A DNA stretch of 64,000 nt from Tistrella mobilis (GCF_041468085.1 NZ_CP121017.1:2483676-2547675); one strand, 5' to 3'; shown: positions 16,589 to 26,307, numbered from the stretch's first letter. A program made the numbers and translations. Notes: a model not told the origin generated them from the letters alone.

Positions 16589-17830
16589 GTGATATCCGGT
16601 TTGACCTTCCTCGGCGGGCTGATCCGCACGGGGACGCTGGTTGTCAATGACGAGAATGGACGCAGTCACCGCTTTGGCGACGGCTCCGCCCCACATGTCC
16701 GCATCCAGATCCACGACCCGGCCATGCTGCGACGCATGGCGGTCAACCCTTCGATGGCTCTGGGCGAAGGATATATGAACGGCCAGTTCGACATCATCGA
16801 CGGTGATGTCCGGGCCCTGCTCGATCTGGGTGTCAAGAACTATGCCCGCCAGTCGGCGCATGCACATCACTGGCCGGTCTGGGCAACCAGGCTGATCAAT
16901 TTCTTCTATCAGCACAACCCCCGGAACCGGGCCCGGCGGAATGTCGCCCATCATTACGATCTGTCCGAAGAGCTGTACCGGCTGTTCCTGGATGCCGACC
17001 GCCAGTACTCCTGCGCCTATTTTCAGACACCGGATGACGACCTCGAAACCGCGCAGCGCCAGAAGAAACGCCATCTGGCGGCGAAGCTGCTTCTGGAGCC
17101 TGGCCAGAGGGTGCTCGACATCGGTTGCGGCTGGGGCGGGCTCGGGCTCTACCTGTCGGGTCATGCCGATGTCGAGGTGGTCGGCGTGACACTGTCGGAA
17201 GAACAGCACAAGGTGGCCCGGGCCCGCGCGGAAGCATCAGGCCTCGCCCAGCGCGCCGATTTCCGGCTCACCGATTATCGCGACCTCTCCGAGCGTTTCG
17301 ACCGGATCGTGTCGGTCGGCATGTTCGAGCATGTCGGCCTGAAGCACTACGATGAGTATTTCCGCAAGATCTATGACCTGCTGACCGATGATGGTGTCGC
17401 GGTGGTGCACACCATCGGCCGCACGGACGGCCCCGGCGTCACCAACTCCTGGATCCGGAAATACATCTTTCCCGGAGGTTATGTGCCGGCACTGTCCGAG
17501 ATGATGCCCGCGATCGAACGCGCCGGGCTGGTGGTCACCGACGTCGAGATCCTGCGCCTGCACTACGCCGAAACCCTGAAGCGCTGGTATGAACGCTTCA
17601 TCGAGCACCGCAAGGACGTGCTGGCGCTTTACGATGAACGGTTCTGCCGGATGTGGGAGTTCTATCTGGCCGGCTGCGAGGCATCATTCCGGCACTGGGG
17701 CCAGGTGGTGTTCCAGGTTCAGCTTGCCCGCCGTCAGGACGCCGTGCCACTCACCCGCGACTACATCACCGACACGGAACGCGAATGGGCCGCACGGGAA
17801 GGCCGGCGCGAGCTGCATGTCGCCTGCTGA
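16589..17830 (+). CDS. cfa: cyclopropane-fatty-acyl-phospholipid synthase
   Basis: A 413-residue SAM-dependent enzyme that methylenates unsaturated phospholipid acyl chains at the inner membrane. The SAM site is VLDIGCGWGGLGLYLS near residue 170. Other family motifs are HHYDLSEELYRLFLD, YSCAYFQ, VGMFEHVGLKHYDEYF and VHTIGR followed by WIRKYIFPGGYVP. I prefer GTG 16589 because GGAGG lies nine bases upstream; a TTG at 16583 is in frame but only three bases from it. It stands alone between the rplI terminator and a strong hairpin. Confidence 0.93.
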   Translation: MISGLTFLGGLIRTGTLVVNDENGRSHRFGDGSAPHVRIQIHDPAMLRRMAVNPSMALGEGYMNGQFDIIDGDVRALLDLGVKNYARQSAHAHHWPVWATRLINFFYQHNPRNRARRNVAHHYDLSEELYRLFLDADRQYSCAYFQTPDDDLETAQRQKKRHLAAKLLLEPGQRVLDIGCGWGGLGLYLSGHADVEVVGVTLSEEQHKVARARAEASGLAQRADFRLTDYRDLSERFDRIVSVGMFEHVGLKHYDEYFRKIYDLLTDDGVAVVHTIGRTDGPGVTNSWIRKYIFPGGYVPALSEMMPAIERAGLVVTDVEILRLHYAETLKRWYERFIEHRKDVLALYDERFCRMWEFYLAGCEASFRHWGQVVFQVQLARRQDAVPLTRDYITDTEREWAAREGRRELHVAC

Positions 17831-17895
17831 CATGACGGCGCGGCCCGGTTCTCAGAAGCCTTTCATCCCGGCGCCCGCCGGTGCATGATCGCGGC

Positions 17896-17946
17896 CGTGG
17901 GCGACCGGTGGCCGGGGCGAGCCGTCCCGGCCACCGGTCGCCCACG
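17896..17946 (+). terminator. 21-bp perfect hairpin between cfa and dnaB
   Basis: Two perfectly complementary 21-base arms (17896-17916 and 17926-17946) enclose the nine-base loop GCGAGCCGT. Only a poor T-run follows (CTGTTTCTG). It lies 66 bp after cfa and 33 bp before dnaB. It probably ends the cfa transcript, but its strength and closeness to dnaB leave room for a regulatory role. Confidence 0.6.
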
Positions 17947-17979
17947 ACCTGACCTGTTTCTGAACCGATCCCGAGGCCG

Positions 17980-19563
17980 ATGACCGACACCGATTTCGAC
18001 GCAGCCGGCCTGCCCGCCATCACCGCCGGCGCCTCCACGGCGCTTACGGCAGGGTCCGATGCGGCCGGCACCGGGCTGGCGGTTCGCAGCCGCCCCAACA
18101 ATGCCGAAGTCGAACAGGCGCTGCTCGGCGCCCTGCTCATCAACAACGAAGCCACCCACCGGGTCAGCAGTTTCCTGCGCCCCGAGCATTTCCACGAGCC
18201 GGTTCACCAGCGGATCTACGGCCAGATCCTGCGCTTCATGGAGCGCGGTCAGATCGCCAATCCAGCGACGCTGAAACCGCTCTTCGACGCCGACCCTGCC
18301 CTCGCCAATGTCGGCGGCGCCACCTATCTGGCGCGGCTGGTGGGGTCCGCCATCTCGATCATCAATGTCGAGGACTATGCGCGGATCATCCACGACTTCG
18401 CGCTCCGCCGCGCGCTGATCGACATCGGCGAAGAGGTGGTGAACGAGGCCTATGACGGCCGCGCCGAGCGCCCGGCCATCGAGCAGATCGAACATGCCGA
18501 GCACCGGCTCTACACCCTTGCCGAACAGGGCGAGATCGAGGGCGGCTTCGTCTCCTTCGACCGCGCCCTCAGCACCGCCCTCGACCAGATCGAAGCGGCC
18601 TATAAGCGCGACGGCAATCTGGTGGGTGTCGCCACCGAACTGATCGACCTCGACAATCTGATGGGCGGATTGCAGCCCTCGGACCTGCTGATCCTGGCGG
18701 GGCGTCCATCAATGGGTAAGACGGCACTCGCCACCACCATCGCTTTCAACGCCGCGCGCGCCTACCGGACCGAACCCGAAGAGGCCGGCGGCAAGCCGAA
18801 GCAGGTCGACGGCGCGGTCGTGGGCTTTTTCTCGCTGGAAATGTCGGCCGAGCAGCTGGCTGCCCGCCTTCTGGCAGGTGCAGCCGGCGTGCCTTCAGAT
18901 CGGCTGCGCCGCGGCACCATGTCGCCCGAGGATTTCGAGAAGGTGGTGATGGCGGCGCGGGAGCTGTCGCGCATCCCGCTGTTCATCGACGACACGCCGG
19001 CGATCACCGTCCCGGCGATGCGCGCCCGCGCCCGCCGGCTGAAGCGGCAGCACGGCCTGTCGATGATCGTGGTCGACTATCTGCAGCTGATGCGGGCGGT
19101 GCGTGCCACCGATAATCGCGTGCAGGAGGTCTCCGAGATCACCCAGGGCCTGAAGGCGGTCGCCAAGGAACTGAACGTGCCGGTGATCGCCCTCTCCCAG
19201 CTCTCCCGTGCGGTGGAGCAGCGTGAGGACAAGCGGCCGCAGCTGTCCGACCTGCGTGAAAGCGGCTCGATCGAGCAGGACGCCGACGTGGTGATGTTCG
19301 TGTTCCGCGAAGAATACTATCTGGCCCGCGCCGAGCCCAAGCAGCGCCCGGACGAGAAGCCAGACAAATTCGCCGAGCGCTATTCGCACTGGCAAAGCCG
19401 GTTCGAGATGTCACGCAGCGTCGCGGAAGTGATCGTGGCCAAGCAGCGCCACGGCCCGATCGGCACCGTGCGGCTGCATTTCGACCTGAACACCACCCGC
19501 TTCGGCAATCTGGATCGCGATCACGCGGCCCTGCTGGCCGCCAACGCCCCATCGAGCGAATGA
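17980..19563 (+). CDS. dnaB: replicative DNA helicase
   Basis: A 527-residue hexameric helicase of the replication fork. The N-terminal domain starts near residue 38 (RPNNAEVEQALLGALLINNEA), after an alanine-rich leader longer than in most DnaB proteins. The RecA-like domain shows Walker A GRPSMGKTALAT near residue 244, Walker B MIVVDYLQLM, and VIALSQLSRAVEQREDKRPQLSDLRESGSIEQDAD. No intein or insertion is visible. The start ATG 17980 has a weak upstream GAGG. Its stop overlaps alr as ATGA. Confidence 0.96.
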   Translation: MTDTDFDAAGLPAITAGASTALTAGSDAAGTGLAVRSRPNNAEVEQALLGALLINNEATHRVSSFLRPEHFHEPVHQRIYGQILRFMERGQIANPATLKPLFDADPALANVGGATYLARLVGSAISIINVEDYARIIHDFALRRALIDIGEEVVNEAYDGRAERPAIEQIEHAEHRLYTLAEQGEIEGGFVSFDRALSTALDQIEAAYKRDGNLVGVATELIDLDNLMGGLQPSDLLILAGRPSMGKTALATTIAFNAARAYRTEPEEAGGKPKQVDGAVVGFFSLEMSAEQLAARLLAGAAGVPSDRLRRGTMSPEDFEKVVMAARELSRIPLFIDDTPAITVPAMRARARRLKRQHGLSMIVVDYLQLMRAVRATDNRVQEVSEITQGLKAVAKELNVPVIALSQLSRAVEQREDKRPQLSDLRESGSIEQDADVVMFVFREEYYLARAEPKQRPDEKPDKFAERYSHWQSRFEMSRSVAEVIVAKQRHGPIGTVRLHFDLNTTRFGNLDRDHAALLAANAPSSE

Positions 19564-20792
19564 GCACGCCGGCCACCACCCCTGCTTTTCCGGCAGCACC
19601 TGCGGCCCCGCCGCCGGCCTGGATCGAAATCGACCTCGCCGCGCTGGCCGGGAACCATGCGCGGCTCACCAGGCTGATGCGTGTGCACAACCCGGCCGCC
19701 GAGGTGGCGGGTGTGGTCAAGGCCAATGGCTACGGGTTGGGGGCAGATCTGGTGGGGCCCGCTCTTGCCAGGGCCGGCGCCCCGGCGCTGTTTGTCGCGC
19801 ATCTGGCTGAGGGCGCAGCGCTCCGGCAGGCGCTGGCGGCGGATCCATACCAGCTCCAGCTCGCACGGCCTGTTTACGTCCTGAACGGCATCGCCGAAGG
19901 CGAAGCGGATGATTTCCTGGCCTTCGACCTCCGCCCGGTGCTGAACGGCCCGGATGATCTCGATCGCTGGACCCGTGCGGGGCGGACCCGGGGCAGGCCG
20001 CTCCCGGCAGCCCTGCATATCGACACCGGCATGAGCCGGCTGGGTTTCGACGAGGCCGGTTTCGCGGCCCTCGCCGCCGATCCCTCGCGCCTCGGCGGCG
20101 TCGATATCCGGATCACCATGAGCCATCTCGCCTGCGCCGATGATCCGGCCCATCCGCTGAATCGGCGCCAGCTCGACCGTTTCCTGGCCGTGGCTGCCGC
20201 TATCGGGCGGGGCCGGCTCAGCCTGGCCAATTCAAGCGGGCTGTTCCTTGGCCCAGACTTCCATTTCGATCTGGGCCGCCCGGGTGTCGCGCTTTACGGC
20301 ATCAATCCGATACCGGGGCGCGCGAACCCGATGGCGCCGGTGGTCCATCTGAAGGCCCGGGTGCTGCAGGTGCGAACCATCGACAGCTTCGAGAGCGTCG
20401 GCTATGGTGCGGCAGCCCGCGCGCGGCCGGGCATGCGGGTCGCGACGCTTGCGATCGGCTATGCCGATGGCTGGCCCTGGTCGGCTGCAGGCAAGGGTGA
20501 GGTGATGATTGGCGGCCATCGGGCTCCGATCCTCGGCCGCGTGTCGATGGATCTGGTGACGGTCGATGTCAGCGCCCTGCCTCCATCGCTGATCCATGGC
20601 GGCGCCGTGGCGGAGCTGATCGGCAGTCATCGGGACATTGATGCGCTGGCAGAAGATGCCGGTACCATCGGCTACGAGATCCTGACCCGCCTGGGCCGCC
20701 GCTATGCCCGGCGGCTGGTGACGTCAGGCCAGACGCAGGTTTATCCGATTGGCGTGCCCACGCCGCAGACGGAGGTCGACCCCGCACCATGA
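19560..20792 (+). CDS. alr: alanine racemase
   Basis: A 410-residue PLP enzyme that interconverts L- and D-alanine for peptidoglycan. The PLP lysine is in VVKANGYGLGADLV near residue 57. The catalytic tyrosine region is SVGYGAAARARPGMRVATLAIGYADGW, with the later GRVSMDLVTVDV. It starts inside the dnaB stop (four-base overlap) and ends overlapping mlaE by four bases, so dnaB-alr-mlaE appears translationally coupled. A proline/alanine-rich leader of about 20 residues precedes the first strand (WIEIDLAAL). Confidence 0.95.
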   Translation: MSTPATTPAFPAAPAAPPPAWIEIDLAALAGNHARLTRLMRVHNPAAEVAGVVKANGYGLGADLVGPALARAGAPALFVAHLAEGAALRQALAADPYQLQLARPVYVLNGIAEGEADDFLAFDLRPVLNGPDDLDRWTRAGRTRGRPLPAALHIDTGMSRLGFDEAGFAALAADPSRLGGVDIRITMSHLACADDPAHPLNRRQLDRFLAVAAAIGRGRLSLANSSGLFLGPDFHFDLGRPGVALYGINPIPGRANPMAPVVHLKARVLQVRTIDSFESVGYGAAARARPGMRVATLAIGYADGWPWSAAGKGEVMIGGHRAPILGRVSMDLVTVDVSALPPSLIHGGAVAELIGSHRDIDALAEDAGTIGYEILTRLGRRYARRLVTSGQTQVYPIGVPTPQTEVDPAP

Positions 20793-21562
20793 ACCCGCTT
20801 GCCGCTATCGGCCGGGCCCTGCTCTCCCTGTTCGAGACCGTAGGCCGCGTCGCGCTCTTCGTCCTCGTCGTGCTGCGCCACCTGGTGACCCCGCCGTTCT
20901 ATTTCCGTGCCATGGGCCGGCAGGTGATGGAAATCGGCTATTACAGCCTGCCGGTGGTCGGGATGACCGCATTGTTCAGCGGCATGGTACTGGCGCTGCA
21001 AAGCTATACCGGCTTCGCCCGATTTTCGGCCGAAAGTGCCGTCGCAGGTGTGGTCGTACTGTCGATCACCCGCGAACTGGGGCCCGTTCTGGCCGGCCTT
21101 ATGGTCGCCGGCCGGGTGGGTGCCGCGATCGCAGCCGAGATCGGCACCATGCGGGTGACGGAACAGGTGGACGCGCTGACCACGCTGCGCACCAATCCGT
21201 ACAAATATCTGATCGTGCCGCGGGTTCTGGCGGCGACCCTGATGCTGCCGGTGCTGGTGCTGATCGCCGACATCATCGGCGTGATGGGCGGCTGGCTGGT
21301 CGGCGTGTACAAGCTGGGCTTCATCTCGACCACCTATCTGGTCAACACCTTCAACTTCGTCGAGCCGCTCGACGTCATCTCAGGCCTGGTGAAAGCGGCG
21401 GTATTCGGCTTCCTGATCGCAACCATGGGCTGCTATCACGGCTTCAACAGCCGAGGCGGTGCCCAGGGTGTGGGCAGCGCCACCACCAACGCGGTGGTAT
21501 CGAGTTCGATCCTGCTGCTGATCTTCAACTACGTCATCACCGAGCTGTTCTTCGCCCGCTGA
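20789..21562 (+). CDS. mlaE: MlaE family lipid-transport permease
   Basis: A 257-residue membrane protein of the MlaE/YrbE family, which moves phospholipid between inner and outer membrane together with MlaF and an MCE protein. Family marks are FYFRAMGRQVMEIGYYSLPVVG, then ITRELGPVLAGLMVAGRVG, AAEIGTMRVTEQVDALTTL and MGCYHGFNSRGGAQGVG. There is no STAS domain. The start ATG 20789 overlaps alr. The ATPase gene mlaF follows by 34 bp, but no mlaD-like MCE gene is next to them; radA follows instead. Confidence 0.92.
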   Translation: MNPLAAIGRALLSLFETVGRVALFVLVVLRHLVTPPFYFRAMGRQVMEIGYYSLPVVGMTALFSGMVLALQSYTGFARFSAESAVAGVVVLSITRELGPVLAGLMVAGRVGAAIAAEIGTMRVTEQVDALTTLRTNPYKYLIVPRVLAATLMLPVLVLIADIIGVMGGWLVGVYKLGFISTTYLVNTFNFVEPLDVISGLVKAAVFGFLIATMGCYHGFNSRGGAQGVGSATTNAVVSSSILLLIFNYVITELFFAR

Positions 21563-21596
21563 ACCGCAGCCCCGTGCCCGAGGAGCCCCAGGCGAC

Positions 21597-22376
21597 ATGA
21601 CCACCGCCACCCCGAAGATCGCGCTTGCCGGCGTGCACAAGGCGTTCGGCCGCAAGCAGGTGCTGCGCGGCGTGGATCTTTCGATCGATGCCGGATCGTC
21701 GCTGGTGGTGATCGGCGGCTCTGGTACCGGGAAATCGGTGCTGATCAAGTCGATCCTCGGCATCATTCATCCCGACAAGGGCTCGATCCGCATCGACGGC
21801 CGCGAGACCATGGGGCTGGGTGCCCGCGACCGCGAAGAGGTCATGGCCGGCATGGGCATGCTGTTCCAGGGCGGTGCGCTGTTCGACAGCCTGCCCGTCT
21901 GGCAGAACGTCGCCTTCGGCCTGATCCAGGGCAAGGGTATCGCCAGGCGCAAGGCGCGGGAGATTGCGATCGAGAAGCTGTCGCTGGTGGGCCTGGGTGC
22001 CGATGTCGCGGAACTGGCCCCGGCAGAACTGTCGGGCGGCATGCAGAAGCGCGTCGGCCTGGCCCGGGCGATCGCCACCGATCCCGACATTCTGTTCTTC
22101 GACGAACCGACCACCGGACTTGACCCGATCATGGCCGACGTGATCAACGATCTGATCCGCAATCAGGTGAAGCGCCTGGGCGCCACTGCCGTCACCATCA
22201 CCCACGATATGGCGAGCGCCCGCAAGATCGCCGACCATGTGGCGATGATCTATCAGGGCCGGATCATCTGGCACGGCCCGGTGGAAGAGATCGACCACAG
22301 TGGCAACCCTTATGTCGACCAGTTCATCCACGGTCGCGCCGACGGGCCGATCCAGATGGAACTGCGCCGGCCCTGA
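21597..22376 (+). CDS. mlaF: MlaF family ABC transporter ATP-binding protein
   Basis: A 259-residue ATPase that pairs with MlaE. Walker A is GGSGTGKSVLIK near residue 40, the signature LSGGMQKRVGLARAIA, Walker B ILFFDEPTTGLDPI, and the switch histidine VTITHDM. The sequence GMLFQGGALFDSLPVWQNVAFGL is characteristic of MlaF. The start is ATG 21597, with GGCGACATG context. It follows mlaE and is followed 36 bp later by radA. Confidence 0.93.
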   Translation: MTTATPKIALAGVHKAFGRKQVLRGVDLSIDAGSSLVVIGGSGTGKSVLIKSILGIIHPDKGSIRIDGRETMGLGARDREEVMAGMGMLFQGGALFDSLPVWQNVAFGLIQGKGIARRKAREIAIEKLSLVGLGADVAELAPAELSGGMQKRVGLARAIATDPDILFFDEPTTGLDPIMADVINDLIRNQVKRLGATAVTITHDMASARKIADHVAMIYQGRIIWHGPVEEIDHSGNPYVDQFIHGRADGPIQMELRRP

Positions 22377-22412
22377 CGCGCGTCGGCGCGACGGATTCCG
22401 GGAACAGAGTCG

Positions 22413-23885
22413 ATGGCCAAAGCCACCACGCATTTCGTCTGCCAGTCCTGCGGTGCCACCGCCGCGAAATGGGCCGGGCGCTGCGAAGCCTGCGGCGAAT
22501 GGAACACCATGGTCGAAGAGGCCCTGCCCCAGCCGGTGGCGGGTGGCCGTGGCTCGGCCGTGGCATCGGCGCGGCGCGGCCTCTCCTTCGTCACCCTGGA
22601 CGGGCCGGTCGAGGTGGTGCCCCGGCGGCGTTGCGGTATCGGTGAACTGGACCGGGTGCTCGGCGGCGGTCTGGTACCGGGAGCCGCGATCCTGATCAGC
22701 GGCGATCCCGGGATCGGGAAATCCACCCTGCTGATCCAGGCCCTGGCTGCCCTTGCCGGTAATGGCGTCGATGCCTACTACGTCTCGGGCGAAGAATCGG
22801 TCGATCAGGTGCGGCTCCGCGCCCATCGGCTGGGCCTCGACCGCTCGTCGGTGAAACTCGCCGCCGAAACCAATATTCGCGACATCGTCTCGACACTTGA
22901 GAAGATCCCGACAGACCGGCCGGCCGTGGCAGTGATCGACAGTATCCAGACCATGCGCCATGACGGGCTGGAAGGCGCACCTGGTACGGTGTCGCAGGTG
23001 CGCGCCTGCGGGCAGGAGCTGATCCAGCTCGCCAAGCGGCGCGGCATCGCGGTTGTCATCGTCGGTCATGTCACCAAGGAAGGCCAGATCGCCGGGCCCC
23101 GCCTGCTGGAGCACATGGTCGATACCGTGCTCCACTTCGAGGGCGAGCGCGGCCATGCCTATCGAATCCTGCGCGCCGTCAAAAACCGGTTCGGCGCCAC
23201 CGACGAGATCGGCGTGTTCTCGATGACCGACCTCGGCCTGATGGAGGTGGAAAACCCCTCTGCCATCTTCCTGGGCGATCGCGACGAGAAGGTATCAGGC
23301 AGCGCCGTCTTCGCGGGGCTGGAAGGCACCCGGCCGGTCCTGGTCGAAATCCAGGCCCTGGTGGCCGCCTCGGCGCTCGGCACGCCGCGCCGCACCGTGG
23401 TCGGCTGGGATGGCGGACGTCTGGCCATGATCCTCGCCGTGCTCGACGCGCGGTGCGGCCTTTCGCTCGGGTCGAACGACGTTTACTTGAACGTCGCGGG
23501 CGGGTTGCGCATCCTTGAACCGGCCGCTGATCTCGCAGTTGCAGCAGCGCTGCTCTCGTCGCTCACCGACCGGGCCCTGCCCAAGGAAACGGTGGTGCTG
23601 GGCGAAGTGGGGCTGTCGGGCGAAGTGCGTGCGGTCTCGCAAATGGAGGCGCGGCTCAAGGAGGCCGCCAAACTGGGCTTCACCCGCGCCTTCGTTCCCA
23701 AGGCCGGCGCCAGCCGGCAGATGCCGGTCGAGATCAGGCCACTGAAACGCCTGGCTGAACTGGTCGAACTCTTCGTGGGGCCGAATGGCGAATACGCCCC
23801 CAAACCTGCCGGCGATCAGGCAGGCGACCGGGACGGCGCTGCCCGCCCCGGTCGGCGCGGCCAGCCGCGCGGAACGATCGATTGA
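22413..23885 (+). CDS. radA: DNA repair protein RadA (Sms)
   Basis: A 490-residue RecA-related helicase that helps process recombination intermediates. The zinc finger CQSCGATAAKWAGRCEACG starts at residue 10. Then come Walker A GDPGIGKSTLL, the RadA-specific KNRFGATDEIGVF, and a Lon-like C-terminal domain (DVYLNVAGGLRILEPAADLAVAAAL, GEVGLSGEVRAV). The last 40 residues are a divergent charged tail. It lies between mlaF and cvpA; radA-cvpA-purF neighbours recur in alphaproteobacteria. Confidence 0.96.
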   Translation: MAKATTHFVCQSCGATAAKWAGRCEACGEWNTMVEEALPQPVAGGRGSAVASARRGLSFVTLDGPVEVVPRRRCGIGELDRVLGGGLVPGAAILISGDPGIGKSTLLIQALAALAGNGVDAYYVSGEESVDQVRLRAHRLGLDRSSVKLAAETNIRDIVSTLEKIPTDRPAVAVIDSIQTMRHDGLEGAPGTVSQVRACGQELIQLAKRRGIAVVIVGHVTKEGQIAGPRLLEHMVDTVLHFEGERGHAYRILRAVKNRFGATDEIGVFSMTDLGLMEVENPSAIFLGDRDEKVSGSAVFAGLEGTRPVLVEIQALVAASALGTPRRTVVGWDGGRLAMILAVLDARCGLSLGSNDVYLNVAGGLRILEPAADLAVAAALLSSLTDRALPKETVVLGEVGLSGEVRAVSQMEARLKEAAKLGFTRAFVPKAGASRQMPVEIRPLKRLAELVELFVGPNGEYAPKPAGDQAGDRDGAARPGRRGQPRGTID

Positions 23886-23941
23886 CGGATGCGGGCTCCT
23901 CTGCCTCCCCCGCTGCCCGCCCCTGTTGAAGGAAGACCCGG

Positions 23942-24709
23942 ATGTCCCTGACGCTCGCCGACGTGGTTGTGCTCGCCATCGTCGCCCTTTCGACCCTGGT
24001 GGCATTGATCCGCGGCTTCGTGCGCGAGGTGCTGTCGATCGTCGCCTGGGTCGGCGCGGCACTGATCACGGCCTATCTCTTCGATCCGCTGCGCCCGCTT
24101 GCCGATGATTTCATCGCCAGCGAGACCGCCGGTGACATCGCCACCATCGCGGTGATCTTCCTGGTCTCGCTGCTGATCCTTTCGGTCATCACCCGTGCGA
24201 TCGGCGATGTGGTCTCGGGCAGCCCCTTCACCTTCCTCGACCGCCTGCTCGGCGCCGGTTTCGGTGTCGCCCGCGGCCTGGCGGTGATGGCGGCCATCTA
24301 TCTGGGCCTGCTCTGGGTCTGGGGCCCGAACGGCGAGCCCGAATGGGTACGCAAGTCGGAAACCCGTCCCGCGGTGGTCGAGGCGGCCCGGATCATTCAG
24401 GAACTGGTCCCCGAGCGCATGCGCAGCCAGTTCCTTGAGCGCGCCGACCAGGCGGCGGGCGCCGCGGCAGGGGCAGCCGGCGATGCGGTTCGGGGCACGC
24501 TGGGCAGTGCGATGCCGGGCATGCCGCGTGACACCGCGCCTGGAACGGCGCCCGCGCAGAACAACCCCTCGGGCAATGTTACCGGTGCAACCCCCTCCGG
24601 CGGTGAAATCGGTTACGGCGAAGGGCAGAGACATGATATGAACCGCCTGCTCGATGCGATCGAGCCCGCACCTGCGGGCGGCCAGGGCACGCAAGGCCAG
24701 GGCAACTGA
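23942..24709 (+). CDS. cvpA: CvpA family membrane protein
   Basis: A 255-residue inner-membrane protein of the CvpA family, named for colicin V production but with no settled function. Four hydrophobic segments lie in residues 1-115. The family motif GFVREVLSIVAWVGAALIT sits near residue 25, and LDRLLGAGFGVARGL follows. From about residue 160 it has an alanine/glycine/proline/glutamine-rich tail (APAGGQGTQGQGN end), making it longer than the usual 160-190 residues. It sits 61 bp upstream of purF, the common cvpA-purF pairing. Confidence 0.9.
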   Translation: MSLTLADVVVLAIVALSTLVALIRGFVREVLSIVAWVGAALITAYLFDPLRPLADDFIASETAGDIATIAVIFLVSLLILSVITRAIGDVVSGSPFTFLDRLLGAGFGVARGLAVMAAIYLGLLWVWGPNGEPEWVRKSETRPAVVEAARIIQELVPERMRSQFLERADQAAGAAAGAAGDAVRGTLGSAMPGMPRDTAPGTAPAQNNPSGNVTGATPSGGEIGYGEGQRHDMNRLLDAIEPAPAGGQGTQGQGN

Positions 24710-24770
24710 CGCATCCGGCTGACGGAGCGACCGCGAGCCCCAAGACGGTCGTCGAAATCGGTGCGAGGCG

Positions 24771-26261
24771 ATGATCATCACCCATCCCTTCCGATCCGGG
24801 CCCGACGGCCGGGACCTGGTCCATGCAGATGAGGATCATCTGCGCGAGGAATGCGGCATCTTCGGCATTCACGGCCATCAGGAGGCTGCCCGTCACGTGG
24901 CCCTCGGCCTGCATGCCCTGCAACACCGCGGCCAGGAGGCCTGCGGCATCGTCAGTTACGACGGCGACCAGTTCCATCCCCACCGCGCAGTCGGCCTCGT
25001 CGGCGATGCCTTCGCCGACGAGCGGCTGATGGCGCAGATGGCCGGCAAAATGGGCATCGGCCATGTCCGCTACGCCACGACCGGCGGTGCGGGCCTGCGC
25101 AACATCCAGCCGCTTTATGCCGATTTCGCCTTCGGTGGCTTGGCGATTGCCCATAACGGCAATCTGACCAATGCGCTGACCCTGCGCAGCCAGCTGGTCC
25201 AGCGCGGCTGCATTTTCCAGTCCACCTCGGACAGCGAAGTGATCGTGCATCTGATCGCGATCAGCCTCTATACCGATGTGGTCGACAAGCTGATCGATGC
25301 CCTGCGCCAGGTTCACGGCGCCTATTCGATCGTGGCCCTGACCCGCGACAAGCTGATCGGCGTGCGCGACCCCTGGGGGGTGCGCCCGCTGGTCATCGGC
25401 AAGCTCGACGGCGCCATGATGCTGGCCTCCGAGACCTGCGCACTCGACATCATCGGTGCCGAATTCGTCCGCGACGTTGAGCCGGGCGAGATCGTGGTCA
25501 TCGAGGAAAGCGGTCTGCGCTCGATCAAGCCCTTCCCGAAGACCGCCAGCCGGTTCTGCATCTTCGAGCACATCTATTTCGCCCGCCCGGACAGCGTGCT
25601 GGAAAATGTCAGCGTGTACGAAGCGCGCAAGCGCATCGGTCGCGAACTGGCGCAGGAAAGCATGGTCGAAGCAGATGTGGTCGTGCCGGTGCCGGACAGC
25701 GGCGTGCCGGCGGCACTCGGCTTCTCGGAGCAGAGCGGCATCCCATTCGACTACGGCATCATCCGCAACCACTACGTCGGCCGGACCTTCATCGAGCCGA
25801 CCGATCAGATCCGGCATCTGGGCGTGAAGCTGAAGCACAACGCCAATGTGCCGATGATCAAGGGCCGGCGGGTCGTGCTGGTCGACGACAGCATCGTGCG
25901 CGGCACCACCTCGACCAAGATCGTGAACATGGTGCGCGAGGCCGGTGCGGCCGAAGTCCATATGCGCATCGCCTCGCCGCCCACCACCCACCCCTGCTTC
26001 TATGGCGTCGATACACCAAGCCGCGAGAAGCTGCTGGCAGCGCGCATGGACATCGAAGAGATGGCCCGGTTCATCAATGCCGACAGCCTGGCCTTCATCT
26101 CGATGGACGGGCTATACCGCGCAATGGGTGAAGAGGGCCGCAATCCGGTTCAGCCGCAGTATTGCGATGCCTGTTTCACCGGCGATTATGCGCTGCCCTT
26201 GACCGACGGACAGGTGGATGGCAGCGATGCCAAGTTCCGCCTGCGCAGCGATTTCGCCTGA
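24771..26261 (+). CDS. purF: amidophosphoribosyltransferase
   Basis: A 496-residue enzyme that makes phosphoribosylamine from PRPP and glutamine, the first step of purine synthesis. The nucleophile is Cys28 in EECGIFGIHG, so a 27-residue propeptide should be removed, as in the Bacillus class. The glutaminase domain has LQHRGQEACGI and GIGHVRYATTGG. The PRPP loop is VVLVDDSIVRGTTS. Cysteines in HPCFYGVDT and YCDACFTGDY fit the iron-sulfur type of this class. The next gene starts 46 bp downstream. Confidence 0.96.
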   Translation: MIITHPFRSGPDGRDLVHADEDHLREECGIFGIHGHQEAARHVALGLHALQHRGQEACGIVSYDGDQFHPHRAVGLVGDAFADERLMAQMAGKMGIGHVRYATTGGAGLRNIQPLYADFAFGGLAIAHNGNLTNALTLRSQLVQRGCIFQSTSDSEVIVHLIAISLYTDVVDKLIDALRQVHGAYSIVALTRDKLIGVRDPWGVRPLVIGKLDGAMMLASETCALDIIGAEFVRDVEPGEIVVIEESGLRSIKPFPKTASRFCIFEHIYFARPDSVLENVSVYEARKRIGRELAQESMVEADVVVPVPDSGVPAALGFSEQSGIPFDYGIIRNHYVGRTFIEPTDQIRHLGVKLKHNANVPMIKGRRVVLVDDSIVRGTTSTKIVNMVREAGAAEVHMRIASPPTTHPCFYGVDTPSREKLLAARMDIEEMARFINADSLAFISMDGLYRAMGEEGRNPVQPQYCDACFTGDYALPLTDGQVDGSDAKFRLRSDFA

Positions 26262-26307
26262 GCAGGCAGCGCAGCTGCCGCCCCCACGAGCCTCCGGAGC
26301 GCCACCG

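Noticed and set aside
21537-23156. A 539-codon open frame on the minus strand
   Set aside because: It is antisense to mlaF and radA, which are certain genes; long antisense frames are expected from the GC-rich third positions here.
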